From Tubiluchus corallicola (taxonomy: Eukaryota; Priapulida; Priapulimorpha; Priapulimorphida; Tubiluchidae): 25,209 nucleotides of DNA. The stretch is taken from NCBI GenBank assembly GCA_030141605.1, contig JAQGDQ010001796.1:1-25209 (forward strand), read 5' to 3'. The translations under genes and the position numbers were made by a program. Below the pieces are notes generated by a model. The model had not been told where the DNA came from. It made no database searches and saw nothing but the letters and a program-made list of their open reading frames with translations. Shown piece after piece: positions 9,001-18,356 of this stretch (the first letter of the stretch is position 1; each line of letters opens with the position of its first letter).

Positions 9001-9605
9001 TTACGTATAAAATTTCAAGAAGAATCTTTTACGCTTTATATAAATGCAGGGTTTTCTTGTGCTTTAGGTCATTGACACATTTAAAAAATTTTAAAACTTA
9101 AAGTTTGACATGAACTGTATGTTATTCTCTGCTTGTCCTAAAACTTTGTCTTTATACTTTGCTGGACTTGCTGTACCATCTTGTTCCGTAGAATCCGTAC
9201 TTTATTTTTTACATTTTCTTTTGTATGATGGCGTGTCTACTGTATTGTGATCACGTTGATAGATTTGAACTTGATAACGTTTCTGAATTGAAATTTTTCA
9301 ACGAAATGACGGAAATGTGAAGAAAATTACCCGAAATCGTTATACAGAATTTTAATCTGAACGAACTGATACGACGTGGTATCGAATTTTCAATGATTCC
9401 ACTAATCGGCTAGAGATTATCGATTATAAAACTTTATCTAAATCCGTACAAACAATACTCAAACAAAGACAACGTGGTCGGAGCCGGACCATCATATAGG
9501 TTAGTATAGGCTGCAGCCTAGACCACCTCAAGCTTTGATATTTGGTAAAGACATCTGTTTTTTACTATTGTTGTGTTGAAATATGTGCTAATACGTGGTA
9601 ATTAA
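9001..9605. other. AT-rich stretch, no gene seen; 14-bp palindrome
   Basis: No coding signal was found. The one structural point is the perfect palindrome TAGGCTGCAGCCTA at 9507-9520, set in a GC-richer patch (about 9470-9530). Confidence 0.5.
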
Positions 9606-9968
9606 CAGCGGGCAAGACCAATTATTGGTGACATCACAAACTAACATAATTTTCAACATTAAAAATATTCCATGAGCGCTTTGCGCGTGTTTGCCAAAAG
9701 AAAAATTGAAGTGCAGCACTGCTGTAAGATATTCAGTGCGTTGCACTAAAACTAGGTGAGTTTTAAGATAAAAATTCAAATTTCAAATTTACCGCTGTGC
9801 TCGCGCATGAGCTATCGAGCGTGTGCAGTTCGTTACAAACTAACACGTCTAAACTGACAGGTACAGCACCTGTTTTGGTGCGATCAGTTTGCGAATTGCA
9901 GTCACTAGTGCCCGTCTAACTAGCGAATGGCGAAATGCATGTAAAAGCAAAGAACTAGTGGCGCGAAC
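9606..9968 (+). repeat. Dispersed repeat family B, copy 1
   Basis: About 360 bases align throughout with the reverse complement of 18962-19325. Shared blocks include AATTTTCAACA, CGTGTTTGC, AAAATTGAAGT, ATTCAGTG, AAATTTACCGCTGTGCTC, GCATGAGCT, TACAGCACC and CTAGTGCCCGTCTAACTA. The segment starts near GGCAAGACCAATTATTGG and ends near AACTAGTGGCGCGAAC. No shared coding frame is seen. CG-containing words are unusually frequent for this window. It is likely a non-autonomous mobile element (MITE or SINE); the class is not determined because no clear terminal inverted repeat or pol III box was found. Confidence 0.88.
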
Positions 9969-10657
9969 GCAAAACTGTGTTTATGTGGTGATAATTCTTT
10001 CATGTAAATCATTTTTGACAAAAAATAGTATGTTTCCTTCCAATATGTCGAAAAATAGGTTGTTTTGACCTACATTGGGTCCGATTATGCTTTAACAGTG
10101 GTATTTCGTAAATAATGTTTTTATTGACAAACAAAAGATAGGTAATCCAGTTTATTTTAAAAAGTTGCATGTCATTTGCTTCAAGCTATGTAAATGACGC
10201 TAAAATATAACTATAGCTATAGTAAAAATATTCATGACGCGTGAGTTAGAGGGTGGCTCCATGCGAGGGGGCATAATTTCATTAACCTAGGACCCCAAAA
10301 GCTTACAATCTCACCCTGGTTGTGATAAATGTAACTAAGATCGAATCAATAGAGAAGTGCAATGAACATCATCAGTTTATCTGAATTGATGATGTCGTAT
10401 TTGTGGCGCTTTGAATTGTCGATTCTAAAACTCTATTATCACGTTATTTTTATGATCTTTGCTATAACTTCAACTCAGCATGGATTCTGTCTTCAGATGT
10501 GTTCAAACAAAAAGGTTGTGCGTCTCTTCCCTGCTGCTTCTAAGTCAGTAAATAATTGTAAATTTGCTCTGAATAAGCTGTTAGTGCTTCTGACTCAGAA
10601 ATGGCGTTTTTATGTTTGAAAAAGTGAAGGACAGTCCTGTGTCCTGCTGTGAATGTG
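9969..10657. other. Stretch without recognised gene
   Basis: Nothing convincing was seen. An 85-codon plus-strand frame with an ATG (10362-10619) has hydrophobic stretches (LYYHVIFMIFAITSTQ) but no domain, and no splice context ties it to a gene. The 84-bp minisatellite begins just after it. Confidence 0.4.
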
Positions 10658-11171
10658 TTTTGTTTCCTTAAAATGTTTGAGCAGTCAATGGGAGGAGGTT
10701 TTGCTCACGCACACAACACGCACGTGCGCTCACGCATACACACAGTTTCCGTAAAATGTTTGAGCATTCAATGGGAGGAGGTTTTGCTCATACACACAAA
10801 CACGCACGTGCGGTCACACATGCACACATTTTCCTTAAAATGTTTGAGCAGTCAATGGGAGGAGGTTTTGCTCACGCACACAAACACGCGCGTGCGCTCA
10901 CGCATGCACACAGTTTGCTTAAAATGTTTGAGCAGGCAATGGGAGGAGGTTTTGCTCATGCACACAAGCACGCACGTGCGCTCACGCATGCACGCAGTTT
11001 CCTTAAAATGTTTGAGCAGTCAATGGGAGGAGGTTTTGCTCATGCACACAACACGCACGTGCGCTCACGCATGCACACAGTTTCCTTAAAATGTTTGAGC
11101 AGTCAGTGGGAGGAGGTTTTGCTCATGCACACAACACGCACGTGCGCTCACGCATGCACACACGCGCACAC
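10658..11171. repeat. 84-bp minisatellite, six copies
   Basis: The word AAAATGTTTGAGCA begins at 10670, 10753, 10837, 10921, 11005 and 11088, spaced 83, 84, 84, 84 and 83 bases. Each unit contains GGGAGGAGG, a 6-bp foldback TGAGCA...TGCTCA around it, and a purine/pyrimidine-alternating part with GCACGTGC (a CACGTG E-box core; one copy lost it) and GCATGCACACA. Two plus-strand frames stay open across several units (28-residue periods such as MFEQSMGGGFAHAHKHARAL). However, the 83-bp units shift the frame, so no single protein is maintained. The copies are highly similar, suggesting recent expansion. Confidence 0.95.
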
Positions 11172-11660
11172 TACAGGTTCTGGGCGTATGTTTTTCTCTG
11201 CACAGAGATTATATTTCATCTTTACCCACAATGCGTTGTAAATTAATCTGTTTTTAAATTAACTACAGCTTATAATGTTTCTTTCTGTTGTCGTTGTATG
11301 GCGCCACGTGCACACCTTGCACAATTGCAAAAATGCAGGCAAAAGTTTGGTCCCTCATTAAGGCATTATGGGTAGTAATCAATTTTCAACGCCCACGTTA
11401 TAGACACCTAGAAGTTTTTAAGTAATATGCCCCTTATTCGTCTATTGTTTTTCGATTGTCATATTTTTGATTTATCAATTTCTCATCGTCAATCATGACA
11501 TTAATTGATTCGATATTCATTAAATGTTTCAAAACTAAACTTCTGAAGGCACTTCTGAACAACACCCGTTCGGCTGCCACACAAAAGTGCCACTGAATTT
11601 CGACAGCTGTTATTCCATACCAACCGGGGAACGTTCTATTATCGGAGCGGCGCTCTATTA
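11172..11660. other. Stretch upstream of the candidate gene; nothing recognised
   Basis: No gene was seen. A 76-codon minus-strand frame (11434-11664) has no recognisable features. Near its end are a GAACGTTC palindrome and a near-duplicate TCTATTATC (about 11634 and 11653). Confidence 0.45.
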
Positions 11661-12428
11661 TCAAAGCTCAACTCAGACCAATCAGCGAGCTGGGCGTACT
11701 CGCGTTTGAATGTCAATGGACCATGTCGGTATACACTGTAGAGGCTAGTACACTATATCTGTAGGGTTTGCTCGATATCGCGTGTAATGTTTTATCTGAC
11801 TGAGACAGTGCTACTTGTCTACGGGTGTTTTGTTTAACGGATTGAAGTCTCTGCCTGTTTCTTCAGTTGAGAATTAAAAACGAATTTATACGACCTTGTG
11901 ATAACAATCTTCGTTACAGCACCTGCGTCGAGCAGACGAACTGTAGGAGTGAATACTCAGTCTTTTATATACGATTAGACAGTACAACTGTTGTTGTACC
12001 TAAACAGGTGATGACCCAATAGCGATTCTGTGAGACAGTTCCGCGCTGTCTGTTAAAGAGTGCTTTACATTTTGTGTTGTGTTAGTGACGTTTACGACTT
12101 TTAGAGGTAACTATTGCAAGAGAAGTTAGTCATTCCAAGAGGAAAGCTTTTAATCTTTATCGTTTTCGAGAATTGGTCGGTAAAAGCAATAGCAATTCGA
12201 GCTATAATGATAAATGATACAGACAGAGATAATTTGCCAAGTTGGGCACTTCTTTGTGATATTAAGTTTCTCTAACTAATGATTGTGTATCTCTGGACTT
12301 TGTGGACTCTTGAATAGGAATTCATCTTGTTCATAAAGAAGCTGAAGGTTTAGTCGACTTTTGTATAACTTCGAACCAACTTTGGTGGGGTTAACGTTTT
12401 CCATTAAGGCCGAATCCTAATCAACTCT
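11661..12428 (+). promoter_or_regulatory. Putative promoter and 5' UTR of the gene starting at 12429/12453
   Basis: Upstream of the best host exon lies a CCAAT box in good context (GACCAATCAGCGAGC, CCAAT at 11678-11682) in a GC-richer patch, and about 285 bases later a TATA-like TTTATATACG near 11965. An in-frame stop at 12405-12407 bounds the coding frame. The transcription start is not visible, and an extra 5' intron is possible (GAG|GTAACT near 12105). Assignment is positional inference. Confidence 0.3.
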
Positions 12429-12573
12429 ATGTTGCCCAGGGGCTGGGTGGCAATGACAAGCGATGGAGGTCTGAGCCTGTCCAAAGTTTTCATATTAGAC
12501 AAGTATTTCACGGAACTGCAAAACTACTGGGAGACAGAACAGAAGCTAGGGAAATATGAGCCAGCCTGTAAAG
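12429..12573 (+). CDS. First coding exon of an unidentified eukaryotic gene
   Basis: From the ATG at 12453 the frame reads MTSDGGLSLSKVFILDKYFT and continues ELQNYWETEQKLGKYEPACK, 40 codons. It then reaches AAAG|GTAAGG, a near-consensus donor with GT at 12574-12575, leaving one base of the next codon. An in-frame ATG at 12429 would add eight residues (MLPRGWVA) but is in a poorer context (T at -3). The second ATG has G at -3, so I prefer 12453. A stop at 12405 closes the frame upstream. The peptide is balanced in composition, with a likely amphipathic helix (LDKYFTELQNYWETEQKL), unlike the low-complexity frames around it. Reading past the donor hits a stop within a few codons, consistent with an intron. 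I do not recognise the protein, and later exons were not found. Confidence 0.6.
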
Positions 12574-13689
12574 GTAAGGATTAAGGATTTTATTAATTGA
12601 CAATTTTGTAAAATCTGCTCCCAAGAAAAACAGACAAAGTAGATAATCCAGCATGGATGAGATGGTCTGTTTTTGCATAGCCAAGATAAGATGTTTGTTT
12701 TGTCTTTTACAGTAACTTGTTTTGTGGGGATTTAGTAACCTAGGCCTGATAATACCTACTTTATTTATGAGCAAATTTAGTAAATTCTGTTTAATAAATT
12801 CTTATTTACAACACTTTAGTAATACACGTCATTTTTTATGAGTAAAGTTATTGGTTTTTATTCGTCAAGTAGTGCTAGGATGTACCAAAACAGCATTCAG
12901 TGAGACTCTTTAAGTATCAGTGAAACTACCATTAATACCATGTGGCTATAACGGCAGCCATCAGGTAATGTTGTTGACGATCATCCGTCATGATTTTGGC
13001 AGCCATCAGGTAATGTTGTTGACGATCATCCGTCATGATCACGGCAGCCATCAGGTAATGTTGTTGACCATCATCCGTCCTGATTTTGGCTGTCCCGACG
13101 TTTTAGAATTCGCAGTGGAACTCATTTTTCTCTTCTCTAGTTTTCTCTTCCTCTTCAATTCCTCTTATCTCTAAAAGTTCACCACAAATAACTTACAGTA
13201 GCTGCAAAAGCTAAGCTCGTAGTCTAGTTACTTTTGGCATTGTGTACCAAACTGAGTCCGGGATTTGACTAATTGGCATGCGCGGATAAAGGTGTTTTAC
13301 GTCATTTCAAAAGACTGCCGGTACAGTCAACAAAGGACTCTCATTTCGACTCATTTGGAAAGAAAATACTCAAACAAACACTAACAGAAACATTTAACTT
13401 TTCAAGAAACGTAATAGGCAAAGGTGAATACACAATAAAGTCATTCAAATTCAAGAGACGAAACAATTGAAATTACGAATTTCGTTTTTTTCTGAATGTC
13501 TGATTTTGTTCCTAGGTCTTTGGCTTTTTGGTGTGTATATTTTTGGTATCTCACCTTCATCGAGTAGCATTCAATTTCAAAGCACTAAATTACTGGTACA
13601 TCTGACCTCATAAATCGAGGGTTATTAACTTGTTCAAGGAAAATTCAGGAAGGCGTGGTGAGACGAATAACTTGTCAATGAAGCTACAA
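12574..13689. other. Probable start of a long intron
   Basis: This follows the donor at 12574. It contains a 45-bp tandem repeat and a pyrimidine-rich run at about 13128-13172 (TTTTCTCTTCCTCTTC), which resembles an acceptor tract. The sequence after it hits a stop in the needed phase within a few codons, so no second exon is called. A 65-codon frame at 13273-13470 starts on TTG and has no features I trust. Confidence 0.4.
12954..13088. repeat. 45-bp tandem repeat, three copies
   Basis: Units start at GCAGCCATCAGGTAATG at 12954, 12999 and 13044, exactly 45 bases apart. Each carries TTGTTGACGATCATCCGTC, with a C for G in the third. Copies 1 and 3 end in GATTTTGG and copy 2 in GATCACGG. The unit is a multiple of three and a plus frame (12920-13174) reads through as a 15-residue repeat. 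Nothing else supports coding. Confidence 0.94.
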
Positions 13690-13704
13690 TAAAATATATG
13701 GTTA

Positions 13705-13765
13705 AACTGAGAAGAAATCATTGTCGGGTCGTCTACCCTCGGAACGCTTTATCGCGTGGCGGACG
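13705..13765 (-). repeat. Possible inverted fragment of the 5S-derived SINE
   Basis: On the minus strand CCGAGGGTAGACGACCCGAC, followed by a diverged stretch ending CAGTTTAACCAT, parallels CCGAGGGTAGCTGACCGACC...AGTTAAACAT in the SINE at 13960. The match is short and gapped. If real, a truncated copy lies head to head with the fuller one about 200 bases away. Confidence 0.35.
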
Positions 13766-13957
13766 TCGCTTGTACAGGCTTAAAACCCTGTAGGCTTAAA
13801 GTGAATCTTTGGCCGATGTTTCGCTAGCTCATAGATCAGAGTTTCAATGTGTACTAAATTTTTCATCTCATTAACTTCATTGTTCACCAGGTCTACATTG
13901 TTACATTATTTGAATCGAATGTCATGTACCTATTTTTTCGAATTATTCCTACACTCG

Positions 13958-14130
13958 AGGCCGATGGTTAGCCGAGGGTAGCTGACCGACCACGGTGTTT
14001 GCTTTGTTATGAAGTTAAACATCGTCGGGACCGAATAGTTACTGGATGGATGACCGTCACGAAAATGCACTCTTTCGAAAGGAGCTTAAACGCGGGCCTG
14101 TCTGAGAATCGAACCTCGGCTTTCTTTCTA
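13958..14130 (+). mobile_element. 5S rRNA-derived SINE (SINE3-like)
   Basis: The plus strand matches the pol III internal promoter region of animal 5S rRNA. GAAGTTAAACATCGTCGGGACC (14011-14032) corresponds to the 5S A box (GAAGCTAAGC..GTCGGGCC). TAGTTACTGGATGGATGACCGTC (14036-14058) corresponds to the intermediate element and C box (TAGTACTTGGATGGGAGACCGCC). The 5' part (GCCGATGGTTAGCCGAGGG) is a weaker match to the 5S start. After about 14065 the sequence leaves 5S and holds a non-5S body, which on the minus strand includes GGTTCGATTCT (14104-14114), a tRNA B-box-like word. A 5S gene would be about 120 bases, continue to a T run, and match better, so this is a retroposed 5S-headed SINE or a 5S pseudogene fused to other sequence. 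The 3' border and tail are not clear. Confidence 0.68.
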
Positions 14131-14941
14131 ATCTAACTAACACATGATAGTAAGATAAAGCGATACCTCACTCATATACAGCCTAAAAAGTTTAAACCTT
14201 TGACCTTGTGAATATATTGACTGTATATAAACACGCTTATGCGAGTTTTCTTCCTGGGAATATTTAAAGGTCCAGTAATCCCACCCTGCCCAACGCGAGA
14301 GGGCGGATCAAAAATGTTCTTGTTATACGTTCATCATCTCCTATCATCAACTGTTAACTTATTCAGTAACTAGTTAGTTATAGTTGGTTTGCACATCTAC
14401 TTTACACTTTAATCAGGGAACTTATATACGCACTGTATGTCACTGAGCTAGCTGATTTCATGCTATTCTTGGGAACCGTTTAGATCGTGTTCGTATCTCT
14501 CACGACCCAGTAAGTGTGAGCACCTCGTACTCAGTTCTATTTACCTTCTCTTGAAAGCCTGTTCTACTCCTCTTTCTTTTCTTTATGGCGTTATAACGGC
14601 GTGGGAAGATTTCTTCAAGAAGTGACTGTCATCCCTTTCTGCTGAGTGAAAAACGCCCTAGAGGCAGGCGAGATTGGTCACTCTTAGCTCAATTTAATGT
14701 ATGTAATGCGAATTTGAAAGATGAGAATGTTAAAATGAGCTCTCTAATGAACTTGTTATCAGTCATTTGAAGTGAAGGGAATGTTGTGAATTCCTCTTTC
14801 ACATACAACCATTCCTCTGACCTGTGTGGGTTTTGTTTGTTAAACTTTTGTAAAGTACTATTGTTTATTTGTTACAGATAAATAAAGAAATGAAAAAGTA
14901 GACAAATTAATACAAAAACAAATAATGTATTAGGAAATCGT
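14131..14941. other. Intron-like stretch, no gene seen
   Basis: Nothing recognisable as coding was seen. A small GC-richer patch with GCGAGAGGGCGG lies near 14295. TTTGTTACAGATAAATAAAG (about 14867-14886) looks like an acceptor or an element 3' end, but no exon follows. Confidence 0.45.
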
Positions 14942-15770
14942 TTATGACACTATTTCTCTTCTTGCTTCGTACTCATACACTCTATAATAATCAATTAATA
15001 AGGGTGACAGAATTCGCCCTTGTGGCATAACTAATAAAACAAAACGTAATTGTTCATCAGTATTGTGTCCACAGCCAAGTGTATCTATTCTACATCTGTC
15101 TTCTGAAAGTTGTTTCTATCAGCAGCTGCTCAAACTAACCAAATAGTTTGCGTGAAAGTATACTTTTACTGTTAAGTACCAATGTGGTTTTTCACATTAA
15201 TTAGTCCATCTCATGGAGTCAAATTTTTGTTGTCATACCAAAAGTTTTTTTCTGTATGATCAGCTGCTGCTTTCATTGCACTATTGTATCTTTCCAAGAT
15301 GGCAGGTAAATTGCTAAAGTGATTATCTTGTACTGTGATTAATCGCTATTGGTGCACTTTTAAGCTGATGAAAAAACGTATATCTGAAATTTTGTAACTT
15401 TTGTCAATCAAAAACTGTTTTAGTCTAGGTTGTTTCTGCTCAAGAAAACTCTGCAGCTAAGCGTCGGGCGTCCCCACAGAATTAGTTACTACCAGTAACC
15501 ACATCTTGTGGGCTACATTCTTGTATCCTCCAGGGTATACTATGGGAATAATACCTTCCTTGTCGCTGCTAATAAGTTAATAATGACCTTTGGTGTCGGA
15601 ATTCCATGGCCACATCAACCGGAAATTCCACTGCTACTAAACCATTATGTTGCGGTGCCTTCATTAATTTTATAGAGCGTAATATCGCAAAATTCCGTTC
15701 CCATACTAACTCCCCACACACTGACCGTTCTGTGAGCCATTGCAACGGCGTTATTATAAAATAAATTAAA
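14942..15770 (-). pseudogene. Decayed protein-coding element, family unknown, possible RT-like motif at its end
   Basis: Three stretches of protein-like minus-strand reading follow one another with frameshifts and stops. (1) About 15770-15569: QWLTERSVCGELVWERNFAI to FPVDVAMEFRHQRSLLTY, then a stop. (2) In a second frame, 15590-15180: LISSDKEGIIPIVYPGGYKN, HKMWLLVVTNSVGTPDA, then LQSFLEQKQPRLKQFLIDKS, FSNLPAILERYNSAMKAAAD and HTEKNFWYDNKNLTP, broken by stops at 15457, 15346 and 15211. (3) Back in the first frame, about 15180-14942: VYFHANYLVSLSSC, a double stop at 15116-15121, then CGHNTDEQLRFVLLVMPQGR followed by ILSPLLIDYYRVYEYEARRE, ending at TAA 14942-14944. MPQGRILSPLL resembles the reverse-transcriptase block GxPQGxxLSPLLF, but the rest is not typical RT. 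It is most likely a dead transposon ORF, antisense to the candidate host gene. Confidence 0.5.
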
Positions 15771-16107
15771 ATTTTATAATGAATAAATTAATGCTCGAAC
15801 CGCTTGAACACAATTCTGTGCTTCCATTGAAATTTTCCTCGTTAAAATCTTAAAAATGGTTAATAACTTGATGCATTCAACGCTTAAGCCGATTTTTTAA
15901 TTCTCTGAATGAAAGACCGCAGCTCAGAATTCATCAAAAGCGAGTAAACAAATCACATTTTAATGCGTTTTAAAATGCACACAAAACGAAAATTAAATAT
16001 TTCTAAGTCAAAGCAGCTGGTGAAATTTGAAGTGACTCAACAACTTAAGCTAAAACTTTTGTGAGCTCAGTATCCTAATTAAAGGTCCAATTTCATTTAC
16101 GTTATGT
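15771..16107. other. AT-rich stretch, nothing recognised
   Basis: No open frame, repeat or motif was noted here. Confidence 0.5.
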
Positions 16108-16404
16108 TTACATTATAATGCTATAGGGTATGAGGAACCACGAATGCAACATGAGCAACTGGTAACACAAAAACTGAGAAACTTGAAGTTTCTGAAGTTG
16201 TTGTAGATCCAGGTTCTTTCGATTATAGTTACACACCTTGTATAATACAAAAATCACAGGAAACATAGCTGTTATTTTCAAAAGGAAAATAGTGATGATG
16301 GTAATAACGTTATTTATAAATAAAAAACTACCTGTGACAGAACTACGTATGACTGACAGACAGAACAAACACGTAAACACGTAAGTGAAAGCAAGCACAT
16401 GCAT
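16108..16404 (-). other. Hydrophobic open frame of 98 codons, doubtful
   Basis: From an ATG at 16402-16404 the minus strand stays open to TAA at 16108. The product would have about three hydrophobic spans (HVLAFTYVFTCLFCLSVI; NNVITIITIFLLKITAMF continuing PVIFVLY; and SQFLCYQLLMLHSWFLIPYS) split by a basic-polar stretch (KVCNYNRKNLDLQQLQKLQ). That could be a membrane-protein fragment, but T-rich strands commonly encode hydrophobic runs by chance. I see no family motif, splice sites or promoter. Confidence 0.2.
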
Positions 16405-16419
16405 GTTTAGTCTAAACAA

Positions 16420-17515
16420 ACATCAGGCTCCGTTTTTGCAATAGCTTTTGATAAACTTTTTAAAACCTACTAACACAAGTTTGATGTTAGACCCAAAGCT
16501 GAACGAACTTTCTAGATCTGAGGCGACAAACTGTAGGAAGGTGTCTCTTCGCGACCTACTGATTCTGGTTTGGCACCCACTTCTCTTGCGATACTAATCT
16601 TTACAGGTGATTTATGCGGAGGCGGGAGGCGCCTCGAGTCGAGGGTCTAAAATTCCTTGTTCCTCTCCATTCTCTGATGTTTGTGTTTTCCTTTGTGCCA
16701 GCGGAAGTGTTCAACAATCATTCTCCAGCGCATAAACAGATTCACATCTTCCTTTTATCACGCCTTTGAACAGGTGAGGCGACAGCCTGCATCCTTGGGG
16801 GAAGCTTAATTAAACATTTGCCACAAATTATACGACCTGCAATTGTTAAGCATTTATTTTAAATATTGTTTTGAATGGAATTTTTTTTTGGTTTTAGGAC
16901 CATTTATCCATTGGCGAAGGCTTCATTAGTTTGTTATTTTTTGTTTGCAGTTTGCGTCCTCAGAAGAATTGATTTATCTTACGCGCATACGCACACGTGC
17001 TTGAACTACTTATCATACGTATATTAGCTGTTATAAAGTCTGTTAGTTAATATTCAATTTTCTTGAGGGAAATTCCTCGTTGCTTGCGCAGCACAGAGCT
17101 GTCAAATTAGTTAATTGAAACCTGATCGATGATGTTTGCACTTTGCCAAGTCTTCTATTATGTCTGTCAACCAAATATGGCTACACATTGGTTTAGCTAC
17201 CAGACGTTTTCCCTCCATATTTTGCACGTTTTCCGTCCCCTCCCGTTTCAATGTACAACTTTCACGAGGAGAAGGTGTACATCGTATTGTATAACATTTC
17301 GGTCGAAGAAATTTTGATTACGAAATATTTTGACATCAGCAGCACAAAACCATATTGCAATTAAGAGGTGAAAACGGCAAACCAGATTTATTCAAAGTTA
17401 ACAGATAAGCTAAACGCAAGTTGTCAATTCTAAACAAGAGTTTGTAAATTAATAAAAAGAAATAGTTTAAAAACAAACGCGCAGAAAGTGATCACCACTG
17501 TGTTCAGATATCAAC
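16420..17515. other. Intron-like stretch; short frame at 16484 and acceptor-like site
   Basis: An ATG at 16484 opens 37 natural-looking codons (MLDPKLNELSRSEATNCRKV, then SLRDLLILVWHPLLLRY) ending at TAA 16595-16597. The stop overlaps TACTAATCTTTACAG|GTGAT, which resembles a branch site plus acceptor, though the spacing is too short for a typical branch point. After the AG a frame in the needed phase lasts only 14 codons (GGGRRLESRV). I do not call an exon. The rest of the interval shows nothing. Confidence 0.35.
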
Positions 17516-17728
17516 TTATTCTTTATCTTTTACAAGCACTTTCGAGTCCTCTATCTGCGCTTCTTGGAGTCCTGGTTTCCGGGCTGTTGTTCGTGGAATG
17601 AGGATAGAAATCATTACACGTACGCATCTAAGGCTCTTGTACACAGTTTTTATTTCCCAAGGAAGTAAATTGTTTTTCCACCACGTAGTTCTTTCAACAA
17701 ACAACAACGTGGACAATTCTGTTTTCAC
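17516..17728 (-). other. Open frame of 70 codons without ATG start, possible exon or decayed ORF
   Basis: The minus strand reads KTELSTLLFVERTTWWKNNL, LPWEIKTVYKSLRCVRV, MISILIPRTTARKPGLQEAQ and IEDSKVLVKDKE before TAA. Composition and charge pattern look natural and it ends in a hydrophilic tail. There is no ATG upstream in frame before a stop, so it would have to be a terminal exon or remnant. No clear acceptor was found and the family is not recognised. Confidence 0.22.
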
Positions 17729-18356
17729 AGAGCTTCTTCTCAGTTATCATCGTTCTAAACAATAATGTTCCGTGGTTCTGTCCTAAAATAGTCAAATTTT
17801 CCCACCCACTATTGTGGTAACCTTAGCTGTGCCTTTTAAAGAAGTCTTCATGGTTTTGCAAACAGACAGCACAGGGCGGATCTGCTTGCATTTTGCCTAA
17901 ATTTCACAAACCGACATTTTAAACGGAGCAGCGAATACACACACCCTTCTTACTCATGTTTTTGGAACCTCTTTTAGCAGTGGTTGAGATGTGTTTCTCG
18001 TGGCATTAGCTGAAATGCTACTTTCACACAGAACGACCACAAAAGCGTCCGGCGTTAAACAAGTATTTAAAGACGAGTCGCTTTATGGTAATGTAACTTC
18101 CATTCTTTCACTCTGCGTGTTTTTCTTATCCTTGTGCTCTTCTAGTGATATTAGCTCTGAGCTCATGCAGGCATTCATCACTCTTCCGCTGTTTTGTGTT
18201 AAAGGGACTGTTAGAGACGTTCTCAACTCAAACCCTTTCAAGCTGTGAAGATCAGCGTATTTTTATTAGAGTTTAAATTAGTTATTTCAGCACCTGCCCC
18301 ATTTTTCCGTATCAAGGCAAAATTTTAAAACTATTCCTCGCATGTTCAGTTGAGCA
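17729..18356. other. Stretch without recognised gene
   Basis: An 85-codon plus-strand frame (17991-18248; first ATG at about 18015) contains a hydrophobic span (SILSLCVFFLSLCSSS) and ends in VRDVLNSNPFKL. No supporting signals were seen, so I leave it uncalled. Confidence 0.35.

Noticed and set aside
10649-11241. Two overlapping plus-strand frames (146 and 161 codons) with 28-residue repeats
   Set aside because: They follow from the 84-bp repeat. Two 83-bp spacings break register and the two frames are equally open.
13958-14130. Functional 5S rRNA gene
   Set aside because: Only the internal control region matches well. The 5' and 3' parts diverge and no terminator T-run follows at the expected length.
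14085-14180. tRNA gene on the minus strand (GGTTCGATTCT)
   Set aside because: The T-arm stem does not pair over five bases, and no A box, acceptor stem or anticodon arm could be formed.
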